From contig JACRDQ010000018.1 in NCBI GenBank assembly GCA_016218545.1, positions 62,001-126,000 of the forward strand: 64,000 nt of DNA. The letters are read 5' to 3'. A model generated the notes under the pieces. The model searched no databases. It saw nothing but the letters and a program-made list of their open reading frames with translations, and was not told the origin of the DNA. Source of the DNA: Elusimicrobiota bacterium. Its GTDB lineage: Bacteria; Elusimicrobiota; Elusimicrobia; UBA1565; UBA9628. Of the stretch, positions 1 to 8,479 are shown piece after piece. The position numbers were made by a program, and so were the translations under genes. The first letter of the stretch is position 1, and the number at the start of each line of letters is the position of its first letter.

Positions 1-769
1 GGAGGTTCCAGGCGTACCAGGTCAGGGCCACCGCAGCGCCCAAGCCCAGGACCAGCTTCAAGGAAGGCTCGAGCTCGGAGAGGAACTCGCGCCACCCGGC
101 CTGGGCGCCCGCGGCACGGCGCTCGGCCCGGAACGCGCGCCAACGCAGGAAGAACATGAGAAGGGCCGGGCCGAGCACGAAGACAGGGAAGAGCACCTTG
201 AGCAGCAAGCCCGCGCCCAGCAGGAGGCCTGAGGCCGCGGCATGGCCCCGCCGGGACAGCCCCTCCGAGCTCCAGAGATGATAGAGGAAGCCCGTGACCA
301 CCGCGGCAAGCGAGACCTCGACCTGGAGGACGCGCGAGAGGCAGAAGAGCTGGGGCAGGGTCATGGCCGCGGCCAGGGCCATGAGGCCCACGGTCCCGCC
401 ATAGAGGCGGCGGCCGAAGAGGAAGACATAGAGGCCGAGCAGGGCCAGCATGGCCATATTGACCAACTGCATGGAGCGCATGGACATGCCGAAGACGGCG
501 TAGAACGGCATGGGCAGGACGGAGAAGAGGGGAGCCTTGGTCTTGAAGGAGTCCGCGTATTCGGAAAGGAAGGTCGCGGGGCCCTGCTCCGTCAGGGCCC
601 GATAGAGCTTGAAGCTGGTCTCCAGGTAGAGCGCGTCGTCGAAGGCCGGGGCCTTGGCGGTACGGCGGCTGTGCCACAGGTTGACCCCGATGCAGAGAGC
701 CACCAGGACGGCTCCTGCGACTGCCTGCCAGCGGGCCGGGCCGGACTGGACGTCGGGGTCTGATGCCAT
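1..769 (-). CDS. GT39/ArnT-like polytopic membrane glycosyltransferase, 3' end outside window
   Basis: The minus-strand reading frame is open from an ATG at 769 to the window edge, giving about 256 residues. After a first membrane segment comes an acidic loop motif, FDDALYLE, and then KAPLFSVLP. This arrangement (acidic pair after TM1, then K-P-L-F) is typical of PMT/ArnT-type GT39 enzymes, which transfer sugars from polyprenyl-phosphate carriers on the outer face of the inner membrane. Several further hydrophobic segments follow. It is divergent from a second membrane protein at 845, and both have an extended -10 box in the short gap. The acceptor and sugar cannot be told. The family call is from motif recognition only, and the C-terminal domain is not visible. 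Confidence 0.7.
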   Translation of the reverse strand, partial: MASDPDVQSGPARWQAVAGAVLVALCIGVNLWHSRRTAKAPAFDDALYLETSFKLYRALTEQGPATFLSEYADSFKTKAPLFSVLPMPFYAVFGMSMRSMQLVNMAMLALLGLYVFLFGRRLYGGTVGLMALAAAMTLPQLFCLSRVLQVEVSLAAVVTGFLYHLWSSEGLSRRGHAAASGLLLGAGLLLKVLFPVFVLGPALLMFFLRWRAFRAERRAAGAQAGWREFLSELEPSLKLVLGLGAAVALTWYAWNL

Positions 770-783
770 CGTGTCGGGGCCAT

Positions 784-837
784 ATTATACCAAGGGGGGG
801 GCTCCGCCGAGCATGGCCCTGTCGCGATTGGTATAAT
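784..837. promoter_or_regulatory. Divergent pair of extended -10 promoters
   Basis: TGGTATAAT ends at 837 on the plus strand, and the same nonamer is present on the minus strand with its TATAAT at 784-789. Both carry the TG-n extension, so a good -35 is not needed. The plus-strand -10 ends 7 nt before the ATG at 845. The minus-strand -10 ends 14 nt before the ATG at 769. The predicted plus-strand transcript therefore starts at or next to its start codon. Confidence 0.6.
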
Positions 838-844
838 CCCCGCC

Positions 845-2161
845 ATGCAGCGCTCCCTGCTCGTGCTGGCCGCGGCAGCGCTCCTGGCCCGCTGGTCCGT
901 GGCCCTGGTGACCGAGCGCCACCCGATCTTCCCGGCCTACGCCTATGCGGACGCCGCGCTTTACGACCAGGACGCCCGCCTCTTCGCCGCGGAACGGCGG
1001 GCGGGCCGTCCCAAGCCGTACCGGCTGACCCCGAACCGGGAGATCTACACCACCTGGGTCATCTTCTTCTATTATCATCTCGGCACCGCTCCCCTGCTGC
1101 TCAAGCTCATCAACGGAACCCTGGCCAGCGCGTCCGTGCTCCTGTGGTTCCTGCTGGTCCGCAGCCTCTCGCCCCCGCTCGCCGGCAAGGGAGCGGACCG
1201 CGCCGCTCTCGCCGCGGGCCTGCTGCTCGCGCTATGGCCGACCCACGTCTTCTACACCTCCCAGAACACCAAGGAGGCCTGGACCCTGCTGGCCCTTGCT
1301 GCCGCCTTCTACCTGGTCCTGGCAGCCGGGAGGGAGGAGCCGGAACAGCCCCGTGCCCGCGTCTCGGACCTGGCACCCCTGGGAGGGGCCCTCGCCCTGT
1401 TGCTGGCCGGACTCCTCAGGGACCACCTGGTGCCTGCGGCCGGGGCGGTCTTGCTTGCGGGCTCAGCCTGGAAGGCCTTCGAGGGGAGGAAGGACCCGTG
1501 GTCCCTTCGCCGCGGGCTGTGGGCCTGCGCCTGCGTGGGCTTGGCCGTGGCCGTGTTCCGGCCGGGTTCGGCCTGGCTCTTCGAACGCTACCACATGTCG
1601 TTCGCTCCCCGGGACACGGTGCCCTTCGTGAAAGGCTACGTGCCTCCTCAGGACGGGGCCCGGAACGTCGAGCCCTGGACCCCGGAATGGCTGACGCAGT
1701 TCAGGAGGGCCCGCCAGCAGAGCGACCAGGCCTATGCCCAGGCCTCGCACCACCGCCGGGTGGGCACCCAGCTCTTCGCGGACCTCGAGCTCAAGACATG
1801 GACCGACATCGCCTCCTTCCTGCCGGCCGGGGCCTTCACCGTGCTCTTCATGCCCCTGCCCGGACTCTATCCCATGGAAGGCAACATCGGAAGGATGCTC
1901 GCCTCGGCCGAGAATGTGCTGATCCTGGCCTTGGCCCTCCTCGCGCTGCCGGGAGCCCTGCGTTGGGCGTTCAACCCTGGCCGGGCTCCGCTGCTGCTCT
2001 TCTTCCTCTGCGTTTGGCTGGCCAGCAGCCTCATGGAGGTGGACCTGGGCAGCGCCACGCGGCATCGGATCGTGTACCTGCCCTTCATCCTGCCCTTCTC
2101 AGCCTGGCAGGCCCTGCGTCTGCTGGAGAGCAGACAGCTCAGGCCCGGAAGAAAGCCTTGA
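845..2161 (+). CDS. Polytopic membrane protein, GT39-like
   Basis: This is a 438-residue protein with about ten hydrophobic segments. An N-terminal membrane anchor is followed by an acidic loop (YADAALYDQDARLF) and a periplasmic-looking NREIYTTW segment. The plan resembles dolichyl-phosphate-mannose-type or other lipid-linked sugar transferases, and the neighbouring divergent gene is of the same general type, so a joint role in envelope glycan or glycolipid modification is inferred. No catalytic residue can be assigned with certainty. The start at 845 is chosen because an extended -10 box ends 7 nt upstream. The 3' end overlaps the convergent helicase gene by 23 bp. Confidence 0.6.
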   Translation: MQRSLLVLAAAALLARWSVALVTERHPIFPAYAYADAALYDQDARLFAAERRAGRPKPYRLTPNREIYTTWVIFFYYHLGTAPLLLKLINGTLASASVLLWFLLVRSLSPPLAGKGADRAALAAGLLLALWPTHVFYTSQNTKEAWTLLALAAAFYLVLAAGREEPEQPRARVSDLAPLGGALALLLAGLLRDHLVPAAGAVLLAGSAWKAFEGRKDPWSLRRGLWACACVGLAVAVFRPGSAWLFERYHMSFAPRDTVPFVKGYVPPQDGARNVEPWTPEWLTQFRRARQQSDQAYAQASHHRRVGTQLFADLELKTWTDIASFLPAGAFTVLFMPLPGLYPMEGNIGRMLASAENVLILALALLALPGALRWAFNPGRAPLLLFFLCVWLASSLMEVDLGSATRHRIVYLPFILPFSAWQALRLLESRQLRPGRKP

Positions 2162-4127
2162 GCTCGCTGAACGACCCGAGCCGAGCGCAGCGCGGCAGGG
2201 CGTCGAGGAAGAGGCTGCCGTAGCGCCGCTTGAGGATGCGGGAGTCGAGCACCACCACGGCCCCGCGGTCCTCGGCGGAGCGGATGAGGCGGCCGAACCC
2301 CTGCCGGAACTTGACCACGGCCCTGGGCACGCTGTAGTCCTCGAAGTAGCCCCGTCCCTGGGACTCCATGAACTCGCGGCGGGCCTCCTCGAGAGGAGTC
2401 GCGAAGTTGGGGAAAGGCAGCTTGGTCAAGACGACGCACTTGAGGGCCCCTCCCTGGACGTCGACGCCCTGCCAGAAGGTGTCGACGCCCAGCAGCACCG
2501 CGTCGCGCGCGGACATGAACTGCTCGAGGAGGGCCTCGTTGCCGGTCTCGCCCTGGCACCAGAGGGGCCGCCCCTTGACCTTGCCTTTCAGCATGCCGGC
2601 CACGACGCGCAGGACCCTCCAACTCGAGAACAGGAGGAAGATCCCGCCCGGCACGGCCGCGACGACGCGGCGGCAGGCGTCGGCCACGGCAGCCTCGTAG
2701 CCGGGGTCCTTGCCGGGCTCGGGCAGGTCGTCGACCAGCAGGAGTCCGGCCTGCGACGGGTAGTCGAAGGGAGAATCGAGCACGAGCTCCCGCGCCCCTT
2801 CGGCTCCGACCCGCGACTTGAACTCCCGGAGTCCCCGGCCGGTCGAGAGCGTGGCCGAAGTGAGGATCACCGGAGCATCCTTGGAGAACAGGGACTCTTC
2901 GAGCAGGGGGGAGAGGTCCAAGGGAGCGGCGCGGAGCACGACCCTGCCGTCTGCGACCTCCACCCAGCGGGCGAGCGAGGCGTCCGCCTTCTTGAGGCAC
3001 GCCTCGATGTCTCCCCTGAGCCTGGCCAGGCGGGAGACCAGGGTCCTGAGCTCGGAGGCGTCCTCGGGGTCTACGCACGCGTCGCACGCCTGCGCCAGGA
3101 GCCCTTCGAGGGGACGCAGTCCGGGGATGCCCTCCAAGCCGTGGTCCGGGTCCAGGCGCCGGGCCAGGACGTCCTCGCCGCGGGTCCCGCGGGGCCTGGC
3201 CGCCGATGACGGCTCGGGAAGGCCGTGGACCCGAGCGAGGTCCGAGAAGAAGCCGCGGACCTCGGCGCGGCAGGAGGAGAGGAACTCCCCGATCCGGTCC
3301 CGCTGCCCGGCATCGAGCCAGGCCAGGCGCCCCAGGAGCCCGTGCCTGGAGTCCGGCGAGGAGACGTCGGCGAGGGTCCGGGCCGCGGCCAGGTCCGAGA
3401 CCGCGGCCCCGAAATGCGAGACCGCGGCGTCCTCGAGGCTGTGGGCCTCGTCGATCACCAGGCCTCCGAAGGCCGGGAGCTTCGGCGAGGAGAGCAGGAG
3501 CGCGTGGTTGACCACCAGGATGCGGGAGGACTCGGCTTTGGCCCAGTCCCTGCGGTAGAGGCAGTCCCCGCGGAAGGGGCAGGAGGAGCCCATGCACGCC
3601 TCCGGGTCGCGGCACACGCGCTGCCAGAGACCCTCGGGCACCAGGACGGGAAGAGTCGAGCGCAGGCCTCCCGGAGCCTCCACGGCCCAGTCCGCGAGCT
3701 CGTCGAGGGTCGGCCGCAAGCGGCGGTCGAAGAGGTCGGGCTGGCGCCGCTGGCGGGCCAGGCGGCGCAGGCAGAGGTAGTTGTCCGAACCCATGAGCAT
3801 GGCGAAGTCCAGGCGCAGGCCCATGCCGCCGAGCACGGCGACGGCCAGGGGGAGCTCGCGCTTGACGAGCTGTTCCTGCAGGGCGCGGGTGTAGGTGGAA
3901 ACGAGCAGACGCCGGTCCGAGCCGAGCGCCCACAGGGCTCCGGGGAGGAGGTACGCGAGGGACTTGCCCACCCCGGTCCCCGCTTCCACGGCGAGGCTGC
4001 GGCCCCCGGTCAAGGCGTCGAAGACGGCCACGGCCATGGCCCGCTGCTGGGGTCGCTCCTCGAAGCCCGGGGCCAAGGCGGGGAGAGGTCCTTCGCTGGA
4101 GAACAATCGGCCGATGTCGGTCTTCAA
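2139..4127 (-). CDS. dinG: DinG/YoaA-family ATP-dependent DNA helicase (Fe-S superfamily 2)
   Basis: This 662-residue protein has Walker A EAGTGVGKS at about 48-56 and the DEAH box at about 226-229. Between them are Cys119, Cys178, Cys183 and Cys189, the spacing expected for the 4Fe-4S ligands of XPD/DinG helicases. The C-terminal motif VI, QGFGRLIRS, is also present. DinG-type enzymes unwind DNA 5'-3' and resolve R-loops or damage intermediates. The start is a TTG at 4127; no ATG lies near the N-terminal QQRAM motif. The gene is divergent from the RNA-processing hydrolase at 4169 across a 41-bp AT-rich gap that holds -10-like boxes for both. Confidence 0.88.
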   Translation of the reverse strand: MKTDIGRLFSSEGPLPALAPGFEERPQQRAMAVAVFDALTGGRSLAVEAGTGVGKSLAYLLPGALWALGSDRRLLVSTYTRALQEQLVKRELPLAVAVLGGMGLRLDFAMLMGSDNYLCLRRLARQRRQPDLFDRRLRPTLDELADWAVEAPGGLRSTLPVLVPEGLWQRVCRDPEACMGSSCPFRGDCLYRRDWAKAESSRILVVNHALLLSSPKLPAFGGLVIDEAHSLEDAAVSHFGAAVSDLAAARTLADVSSPDSRHGLLGRLAWLDAGQRDRIGEFLSSCRAEVRGFFSDLARVHGLPEPSSAARPRGTRGEDVLARRLDPDHGLEGIPGLRPLEGLLAQACDACVDPEDASELRTLVSRLARLRGDIEACLKKADASLARWVEVADGRVVLRAAPLDLSPLLEESLFSKDAPVILTSATLSTGRGLREFKSRVGAEGARELVLDSPFDYPSQAGLLLVDDLPEPGKDPGYEAAVADACRRVVAAVPGGIFLLFSSWRVLRVVAGMLKGKVKGRPLWCQGETGNEALLEQFMSARDAVLLGVDTFWQGVDVQGGALKCVVLTKLPFPNFATPLEEARREFMESQGRGYFEDYSVPRAVVKFRQGFGRLIRSAEDRGAVVVLDSRILKRRYGSLFLDALPRCARLGSFSELKAFFRA

Positions 4128-4145
4128 GGTTTTCGCTCGGAGGGG

Positions 4146-4160
4146 AGTATATATTATACT
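4146..4160. promoter_or_regulatory. Overlapping divergent -10 boxes
   Basis: On the plus strand TATACT (4155-4160) ends 8 nt before the ATG at 4169. On the minus strand TATAAT (4153-4158) and TATACT (4146-4151) lie 18-25 nt before the TTG at 4127. The two promoters share the same bases, so the two genes could compete for polymerase. No convincing -35 was found for either. Confidence 0.5.
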
Positions 4161-4168
4161 TGCTCCTG

Positions 4169-5551
4169 ATGATCACCCTTACCTTCCACGGCGGCGCGCG
4201 CACGGTCACGGGCTCCAAGCATCTCCTCCAGTGCGGGGGAGAATCCCTCCTCGTGGACTGCGGCATGTTCCAGGGCTTGAAGGAGCTCCGCGTCAAGAAC
4301 TGGGAACCGACCCCCTTCAGCGCCGCGGGATTGAACGGGGTCGTCCTGACCCACTGCCACATCGACCACTGCGGCGTCCTGCCCCGGCTCGTCCGCCTGG
4401 GTTTCGCGAAGAGCGTCTTCTGCACCCCGCCCACCGCGGAGATCCTGCCCATCGTGCTCGCCGACACCGCCAAGCTGCAGATGGAGGACGCCGCCTACTT
4501 CAACAAGACGGGCCTCACCCGGCATGCTCCGGCCCTGCCCCTCTTCGACCAGGGTGACGTCCAGGCCACGGTGAAGCAGCTGTCTCCCGTGGACTACGGC
4601 AGGCCGTTCAAGGTCGGCCGCCGTTTCACGGTGAGGTTCCTCGACGCCGGCCACATCCTGGGCTCGGCCATGGCCGAGGTCACGGTGGACGATGACGGGA
4701 GGAGCGTCAAGGTCCTCTTCAGCGGGGACCTCGGCCGTTTCGACGCGCCCATGACCCCGGACCCGGACCCGCCGCCGCAGTGCGATTACCTCGTCATCGA
4801 GTCGACCTACGGCAACAGGCTCCACACCAACGCCAGCCCGCACGACGAGCTCGCCGAGACCGTGCGCAGCGTCGTCGAAAAGAGGGGCGTCCTCCTCATC
4901 CCGGCCTTTGCCGTGGGGCGCTCCCAGCAGATCCTCTTCATCCTCAAGGAGCTCCAGAACGCGGGCCGGATCCCTTCCCTTCCCATCCACCTCGACAGCC
5001 CCATGGCCTTCGACACCACCGCGATCTACCTGCGCTACCTCTCCGGCCGCCAGGTCCGCATGGACCTCCTCAAGGGAGGGGGGAGCATCGCGGGCCCGAA
5101 CGTCCAGCTCCACAAGAGCCAGCGGGACTCGGGCCGCCTGTCCAAGCTCAAGGGCCCGGCCATCCTCATCGCCTCCTCCGGCATGATGTCCGGAGGAAGG
5201 GTCCTCTCCCACGCCCAGAACCTCCTGCCCCTTTCGAGCACTGTGGTCGCCTTCTCCGGCTTCCAGGCCGAGGGCACGCGCGGACGCCGGCTCGTAGACG
5301 GCGAGCGCACGGTCCGCATCCGGGGAGCGGAGGTCCAGGTCCGGGCCGAGGTCGTGGACCTCGCCGGGTTCTCGGGCCACGCCGACTTCCAGGAGCTCCT
5401 CTCCTGGACCGCCGGCATCAAGGAGCCCCTGAAGACCGCCTTCGTGGTGCACGGGGAGTCCTCGGCCGCCGAGGAGTTCGGCCAGAAGCTGCGCAGCCAG
5501 CGCGGCTGGCAGGTCGTGGTCCCGTCCATGCACCAGAGCGTGGAGCTCTGA
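4169..5551 (+). CDS. Metallo-beta-lactamase/beta-CASP hydrolase (CPSF-73-like RNA processing)
   Basis: This 460-residue cytoplasmic protein carries the zinc-binding motif THCHIDHCG at about residue 55. It also has the beta-CASP motifs: an ESTYGNR element, SSGMMSGGRV near residue 340, SGHADF, and the final VHGE. This is the full set for MBL/beta-CASP nucleases related to eukaryotic CPSF-73 and bacterial RNase J-like or YsiP proteins, which cut or trim RNA. The ATG at 4169 is preferred over a TTG three codons upstream because a TATACT box overlaps the TTG. The stop overlaps the start of the next gene (TGATG), so the two are translationally coupled. Confidence 0.85.
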   Translation: MITLTFHGGARTVTGSKHLLQCGGESLLVDCGMFQGLKELRVKNWEPTPFSAAGLNGVVLTHCHIDHCGVLPRLVRLGFAKSVFCTPPTAEILPIVLADTAKLQMEDAAYFNKTGLTRHAPALPLFDQGDVQATVKQLSPVDYGRPFKVGRRFTVRFLDAGHILGSAMAEVTVDDDGRSVKVLFSGDLGRFDAPMTPDPDPPPQCDYLVIESTYGNRLHTNASPHDELAETVRSVVEKRGVLLIPAFAVGRSQQILFILKELQNAGRIPSLPIHLDSPMAFDTTAIYLRYLSGRQVRMDLLKGGGSIAGPNVQLHKSQRDSGRLSKLKGPAILIASSGMMSGGRVLSHAQNLLPLSSTVVAFSGFQAEGTRGRRLVDGERTVRIRGAEVQVRAEVVDLAGFSGHADFQELLSWTAGIKEPLKTAFVVHGESSAAEEFGQKLRSQRGWQVVVPSMHQSVEL

Positions 5552-6447
5552 TGGACTGCCCGAACTGCCACCTCTCCCAACCGGCGGAAAGCAAGAAGTG
5601 CGGCCGCTGCGGGATCGTCTTCACGGCCTGGGAGAAGTCCCACGAGCCCGAGGCCGGGCCGCCCGCGGAGAAGCCCATCTCGCTCCTCTACCCGCTGCTG
5701 GCCGCCGGCATCGTGGGCCTGGCCGGCTGGTGGCTCTTCTTCCCCGCCAAGGGCCTCGCCATGCCCAAGGACGCCTTCATCCACGACTACTGCCACTTCG
5801 CGGTGACGCCCCTGCCCGGGTGGGAACTCGTCAGGGGGGCGACCCAGCCCATCGAGTGCGCGTCCGCGGACTCCACGTTCGGAGCGCCCATCGGTTTCGT
5901 CAACAAGCCCGCCATGGGCTTCCGCATGAAGGGGACCACGGCGGTGGGCCACATGCGCCCGATCTTCATGGTCATCGTGATCCCGACCCAGCTGCCGGTC
6001 CTCACCGACGCGACGCTCAAGCACGCCGCCGAGGACTTCTGGAACGCGGCCAGGAACATCCCCGCGATCGCGACCTTCCAGCCCGGGACCGTGGGCCGCG
6101 TCAAGCTCGACAACCTCCAGGCCCTGCGCCTGGACGGCACGATCCGGTTCGCCAGCGCCTCCGGGGACGCCAGGGTGGTGCTCCACGCCGTGCCGGGCCG
6201 CGGCAGGACGTACGTCCTCTTCTGGGCCGCGGACGCGGCCTTCTCCGAGGACCCGCGCATCGTCAAGAGCCTCGAGTTCGTCCTCTGGACCTTCCGCGTC
6301 CGCGAGCGGCCCCTCAACTACGGCGGGGCGGTCAAAGCCCTCGTCGAGGAAGGCGTGCGGCTGGGCGTCTTCAGCCAGGCCAAGCGCAAGGCCCAGCGGG
6401 TCCTCGCGCCGGCCCTCTCCGCCTACCTGGGCGGCATCAAGGGCTAG
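5551..6447 (+). CDS. Zinc-ribbon, single-pass membrane protein of unknown function
   Basis: The product is 298 residues. The N-terminus has a CPNC...CGRC zinc ribbon (Cys3, Cys6, Cys17, Cys20). It is followed by one membrane segment at about 46-68 and a globular domain that would face the periplasm. I do not recognise the globular domain. The gene starts inside the stop codon of the beta-CASP hydrolase gene (ATG at 5551), so it belongs to the same transcript. Third positions are strongly G/C as in its neighbours, which supports real coding. The zinc-ribbon-plus-TM plan is common among Gram-negative proteins of unknown role. Confidence 0.75.
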   Translation: MDCPNCHLSQPAESKKCGRCGIVFTAWEKSHEPEAGPPAEKPISLLYPLLAAGIVGLAGWWLFFPAKGLAMPKDAFIHDYCHFAVTPLPGWELVRGATQPIECASADSTFGAPIGFVNKPAMGFRMKGTTAVGHMRPIFMVIVIPTQLPVLTDATLKHAAEDFWNAARNIPAIATFQPGTVGRVKLDNLQALRLDGTIRFASASGDARVVLHAVPGRGRTYVLFWAADAAFSEDPRIVKSLEFVLWTFRVRERPLNYGGAVKALVEEGVRLGVFSQAKRKAQRVLAPALSAYLGGIKG

Positions 6448-6457
6448 GCTCTTAGGC

Positions 6458-6487
6458 CATTGGACCTAGACGCGTCTAGGTCCAATG
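6458..6487. promoter_or_regulatory. Perfect 30-bp palindrome with nearby half-site; operator or terminator
   Basis: The bases CATTGGACCTAGACG are followed directly by their exact reverse complement. The 8-mer GGACCTAG, which forms part of each arm, recurs at 6523-6530, immediately after the CATAAT -10 box (6517-6522, with a TG-n extension) of the next gene. The lack of a loop, the half-site next to the -10 and the absence of a clean T-run argue for a dimeric regulator's operator rather than only a terminator. It lies 10 bp after the upstream stop, however, so a terminator role is not excluded. Confidence 0.45.
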
Positions 6488-6567
6488 CCTTATTCCCTTT
6501 TGGTCCCCCCGCGTGGCATAATGGACCTAGGACATATTTGGGCCTAACGGCCCAGGAGGGACCCAAG

Positions 6568-7566
6568 ATGAAGAAAGCCGCACTCATGATCCCAGCCTCC
6601 GCGATGGCGCTGCTCCTGTCGCTGGCTGCTCCGGTCCGCGCAGAAGCTCCGGCGCCGGACTTCGACCAGGGCGTCGACGCTTCGGACATCCTGCAGAAAG
6701 CCAAGGCGATCGCCTCCGAGGACAAGAAGGCGGGCGCCCAAGGTCCCGTGGCGCAGTATTTCACGCGCTACGACCGCGACTGCGCGTCGTTCACCTTCAG
6801 GCCGGAGGACAACCCGGCCAGCACCGAGGTGCTCCTGCGGAGCACCGAGTGGGTCGAGGAGTGCTACCCGGCCCCCCAGCCGCCGTATCCGCCGTACCCG
6901 CCGCAACAGCCCTACCCCAGGCCCGGCTACCCGCGCCTGCTCGACGGCCGGACCCCGCACTCCTCCTCGGGCCAGAACTGCTACGAGCGGCCGGGCCGCA
7001 CCTACCAGGAGCGCGCGTCGGTCGCCATCAGGGACCGCCAGGCCCTCTATCCCTGGGAGTACGACTCCTTCCAGGTCTGCCTCGAGGGACCGTGGCTGCG
7101 CCTCGACGACCTCGAGACCGCCTACGAGTACAAGACCGTGCAGGGCGGCAACTACGACGGCAGGTACGTGGTCTCGCCCATCAAGAAGATCCGGATGAAG
7201 CCCGACCCCGCGGGGATCACGGCCAGATCGCTCGGCTCGGACATGACGCTCAGCCTCGCGGACCGCTGGGCCTCCCACTACGCGGGCGAGCAGACCGTGC
7301 TCATCCTCAAGCTCAAGAAGCACGTGCCGAACTGGTTCGACGCCCTGCTGGTCGAGAAGGAACTCTCCTTCCCCAGCGCCGGATCCTACATCGTGGATCT
7401 CAAGGCGTTCGCGGGCGAGTTCAGCCAGAAGCTCGAAGCCGGCAAGAAGTACTACGTGGACTACTCCTTCAAGAGGGTCGGGAAGATCTCGAAGGATTCC
7501 GTCATGAAGGTGGGGGAGACCGACAAGGCCGTGTATCAGCCCTCGCCCTCAGCCCTGGGCCGCTGA
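6568..7566 (+). CDS. Secreted protein of unknown function
   Basis: The product is 332 residues with a clear signal peptide (MKKAALMIP, hydrophobic core, cleavage near VRAEA). A proline/tyrosine-rich stretch lies at about residues 96-112, and a mixed beta domain follows. An AGGAGG Shine-Dalgarno sequence 8 nt before the ATG at 6568 fixes the start, so this gene has a normal leader, unlike many neighbours. It stands alone, with its own CATAAT promoter and a strong terminator at 7583. I do not recognise the family. Periplasmic or extracellular location is inferred from the signal peptide. Confidence 0.75.
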   Translation: MKKAALMIPASAMALLLSLAAPVRAEAPAPDFDQGVDASDILQKAKAIASEDKKAGAQGPVAQYFTRYDRDCASFTFRPEDNPASTEVLLRSTEWVEECYPAPQPPYPPYPPQQPYPRPGYPRLLDGRTPHSSSGQNCYERPGRTYQERASVAIRDRQALYPWEYDSFQVCLEGPWLRLDDLETAYEYKTVQGGNYDGRYVVSPIKKIRMKPDPAGITARSLGSDMTLSLADRWASHYAGEQTVLILKLKKHVPNWFDALLVEKELSFPSAGSYIVDLKAFAGEFSQKLEAGKKYYVDYSFKRVGKISKDSVMKVGETDKAVYQPSPSALGR

Positions 7567-7582
7567 CCGCGACGCCGGGAAC

Positions 7583-7620
7583 AGGAGCCCCTCCGGGACC
7601 TCCCGGAGGGGCTCCTCTTT
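7583..7620 (+). terminator. Rho-independent terminator
   Basis: AGGAGCCCCTCCGGGA pairs with its exact complement at 7601-7616 across a 2-nt centre. The sequence CTTT follows. It lies 16 bp after the secreted-protein stop and runs up to the convergent gtrA-like stop, so it may serve both strands. Confidence 0.8.
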
Positions 7621-8123
7621 CAGCCCTTGAAGACGAGGAACTTCCTGCAGACGAAGTTGATGGCCAGGGCCGCGACCCCGTTGGCGACGTAGGCATAGGT
7701 GGTCGGAAGGCCTGCCCACTCGATGAGCATCCAGCCCAGGCTCGTGCCCACCACGAAGCTCGTGGCCGAGACCGCCAGGAAGAGGGAGAACTCGACCCAC
7801 CGCCGGTGCCTGCCCGGGACGAAGACCCACAGGACGTTGGCCGCGTAAGCGGTCAAGTTCGAGAAGAAGAAGGCGATGACCTTGCTCCAGACGTAGTGGC
7901 TGGACCGCACGGCATCGGGCACGGGAGCGAGCTCCAGGCCCAGGAGCACGGCCGCCGGGTCCGTGGGTGTCAGCGCCGGGAGCAGGAGGATGGCGGCGAG
8001 ATAGAAGACCAGGACGTCCACGGCCGTGGCCAAGACGCCGGCCAGGGCGTACTTGACGAATTGGACGGCAGGATGGACGTCATGCCTTAGCCACCGGGAC
8101 AGGCCGCTTGCCATGGGGTCCAT
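7620..8123 (-). CDS. GtrA-family membrane protein
   Basis: This 167-residue protein has four membrane helices. It begins with the typical VKYALAGVLATAVDVLVFY segment and ends with NFVCRKFLVF, the usual GtrA signature. GtrA proteins are thought to help move polyprenyl-phosphate-linked sugars across the inner membrane, which matches the GT39-like genes at the start of the window. The loop between helices 1 and 2 is longer than in most members. The ATG at 8123 lies 6 nt from a TATAAA box (8130-8135), so its mRNA is probably leaderless. Confidence 0.85.
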   Translation of the reverse strand: MDPMASGLSRWLRHDVHPAVQFVKYALAGVLATAVDVLVFYLAAILLLPALTPTDPAAVLLGLELAPVPDAVRSSHYVWSKVIAFFFSNLTAYAANVLWVFVPGRHRRWVEFSLFLAVSATSFVVGTSLGWMLIEWAGLPTTYAYVANGVAALAINFVCRKFLVFKG

Positions 8124-8129
8124 TCTATC

Positions 8130-8137
8130 TTTATAAT
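8130..8137. promoter_or_regulatory. Overlapping divergent -10 boxes
   Basis: TATAAA on the minus strand (8130-8135) is 6 nt from the gtrA-like ATG. TATAAT on the plus strand (8132-8137) is 15 nt from an ATG at 8153. The two share four bases. Confidence 0.45.
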
Positions 8138-8152
8138 CATACCCGCACCCAT

Positions 8153-8479
8153 ATGGCTCCGCGCCCCTGTCGGCACCTGGCCCCCATGGCCCGAGCCTTG
8201 CGCCGCGCCGGGGCCAAGACCGCGCTCAGCATGCCCACCTGGACCGAGGACTCGGGCTCCCGAGGCCGGACGCTCTACCTCGATGCCGTCCTCGACAAAC
8301 GCATCCTGCAGGCCCAGGGGCTGACGCGAGCCGGGCTCGAGTACAAGGAATACGGCGTGGACGGCCAATACGCCGGGTTCTTCTGTCCCGCGTGCCGGTC
8401 GTCTCTCTCAGGCTGGCGTCCCGGCTACCGCCGCAAGCCGGCATCGAGCAACCCCAGGCGCGCCGGTCCCTTCACCTGA
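8153..8479 (+). CDS. Small protein of unknown function with a CPAC motif
   Basis: This is a 108-residue frame whose third positions are almost all G or C up to about the CPAC motif (near residue 80), as expected for real coding here. The C-terminal tail overlaps the convergent radical SAM gene by 55 bp and may be non-conserved. A TATAAT box precedes it. No family is recognised, and the single Cys pair could belong to half of a zinc site. A shorter start at 8187 is possible. Confidence 0.45.
   Translation: MAPRPCRHLAPMARALRRAGAKTALSMPTWTEDSGSRGRTLYLDAVLDKRILQAQGLTRAGLEYKEYGVDGQYAGFFCPACRSSLSGWRPGYRRKPASSNPRRAGPFT

Noticed and set aside
5551..6447. A much longer frame beginning inside the beta-CASP gene at 4780
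   Set aside because: The upstream part is Arg/Pro/His-rich shadow sequence; the ATG at 5551 overlaps the upstream stop and starts a proper zinc ribbon.
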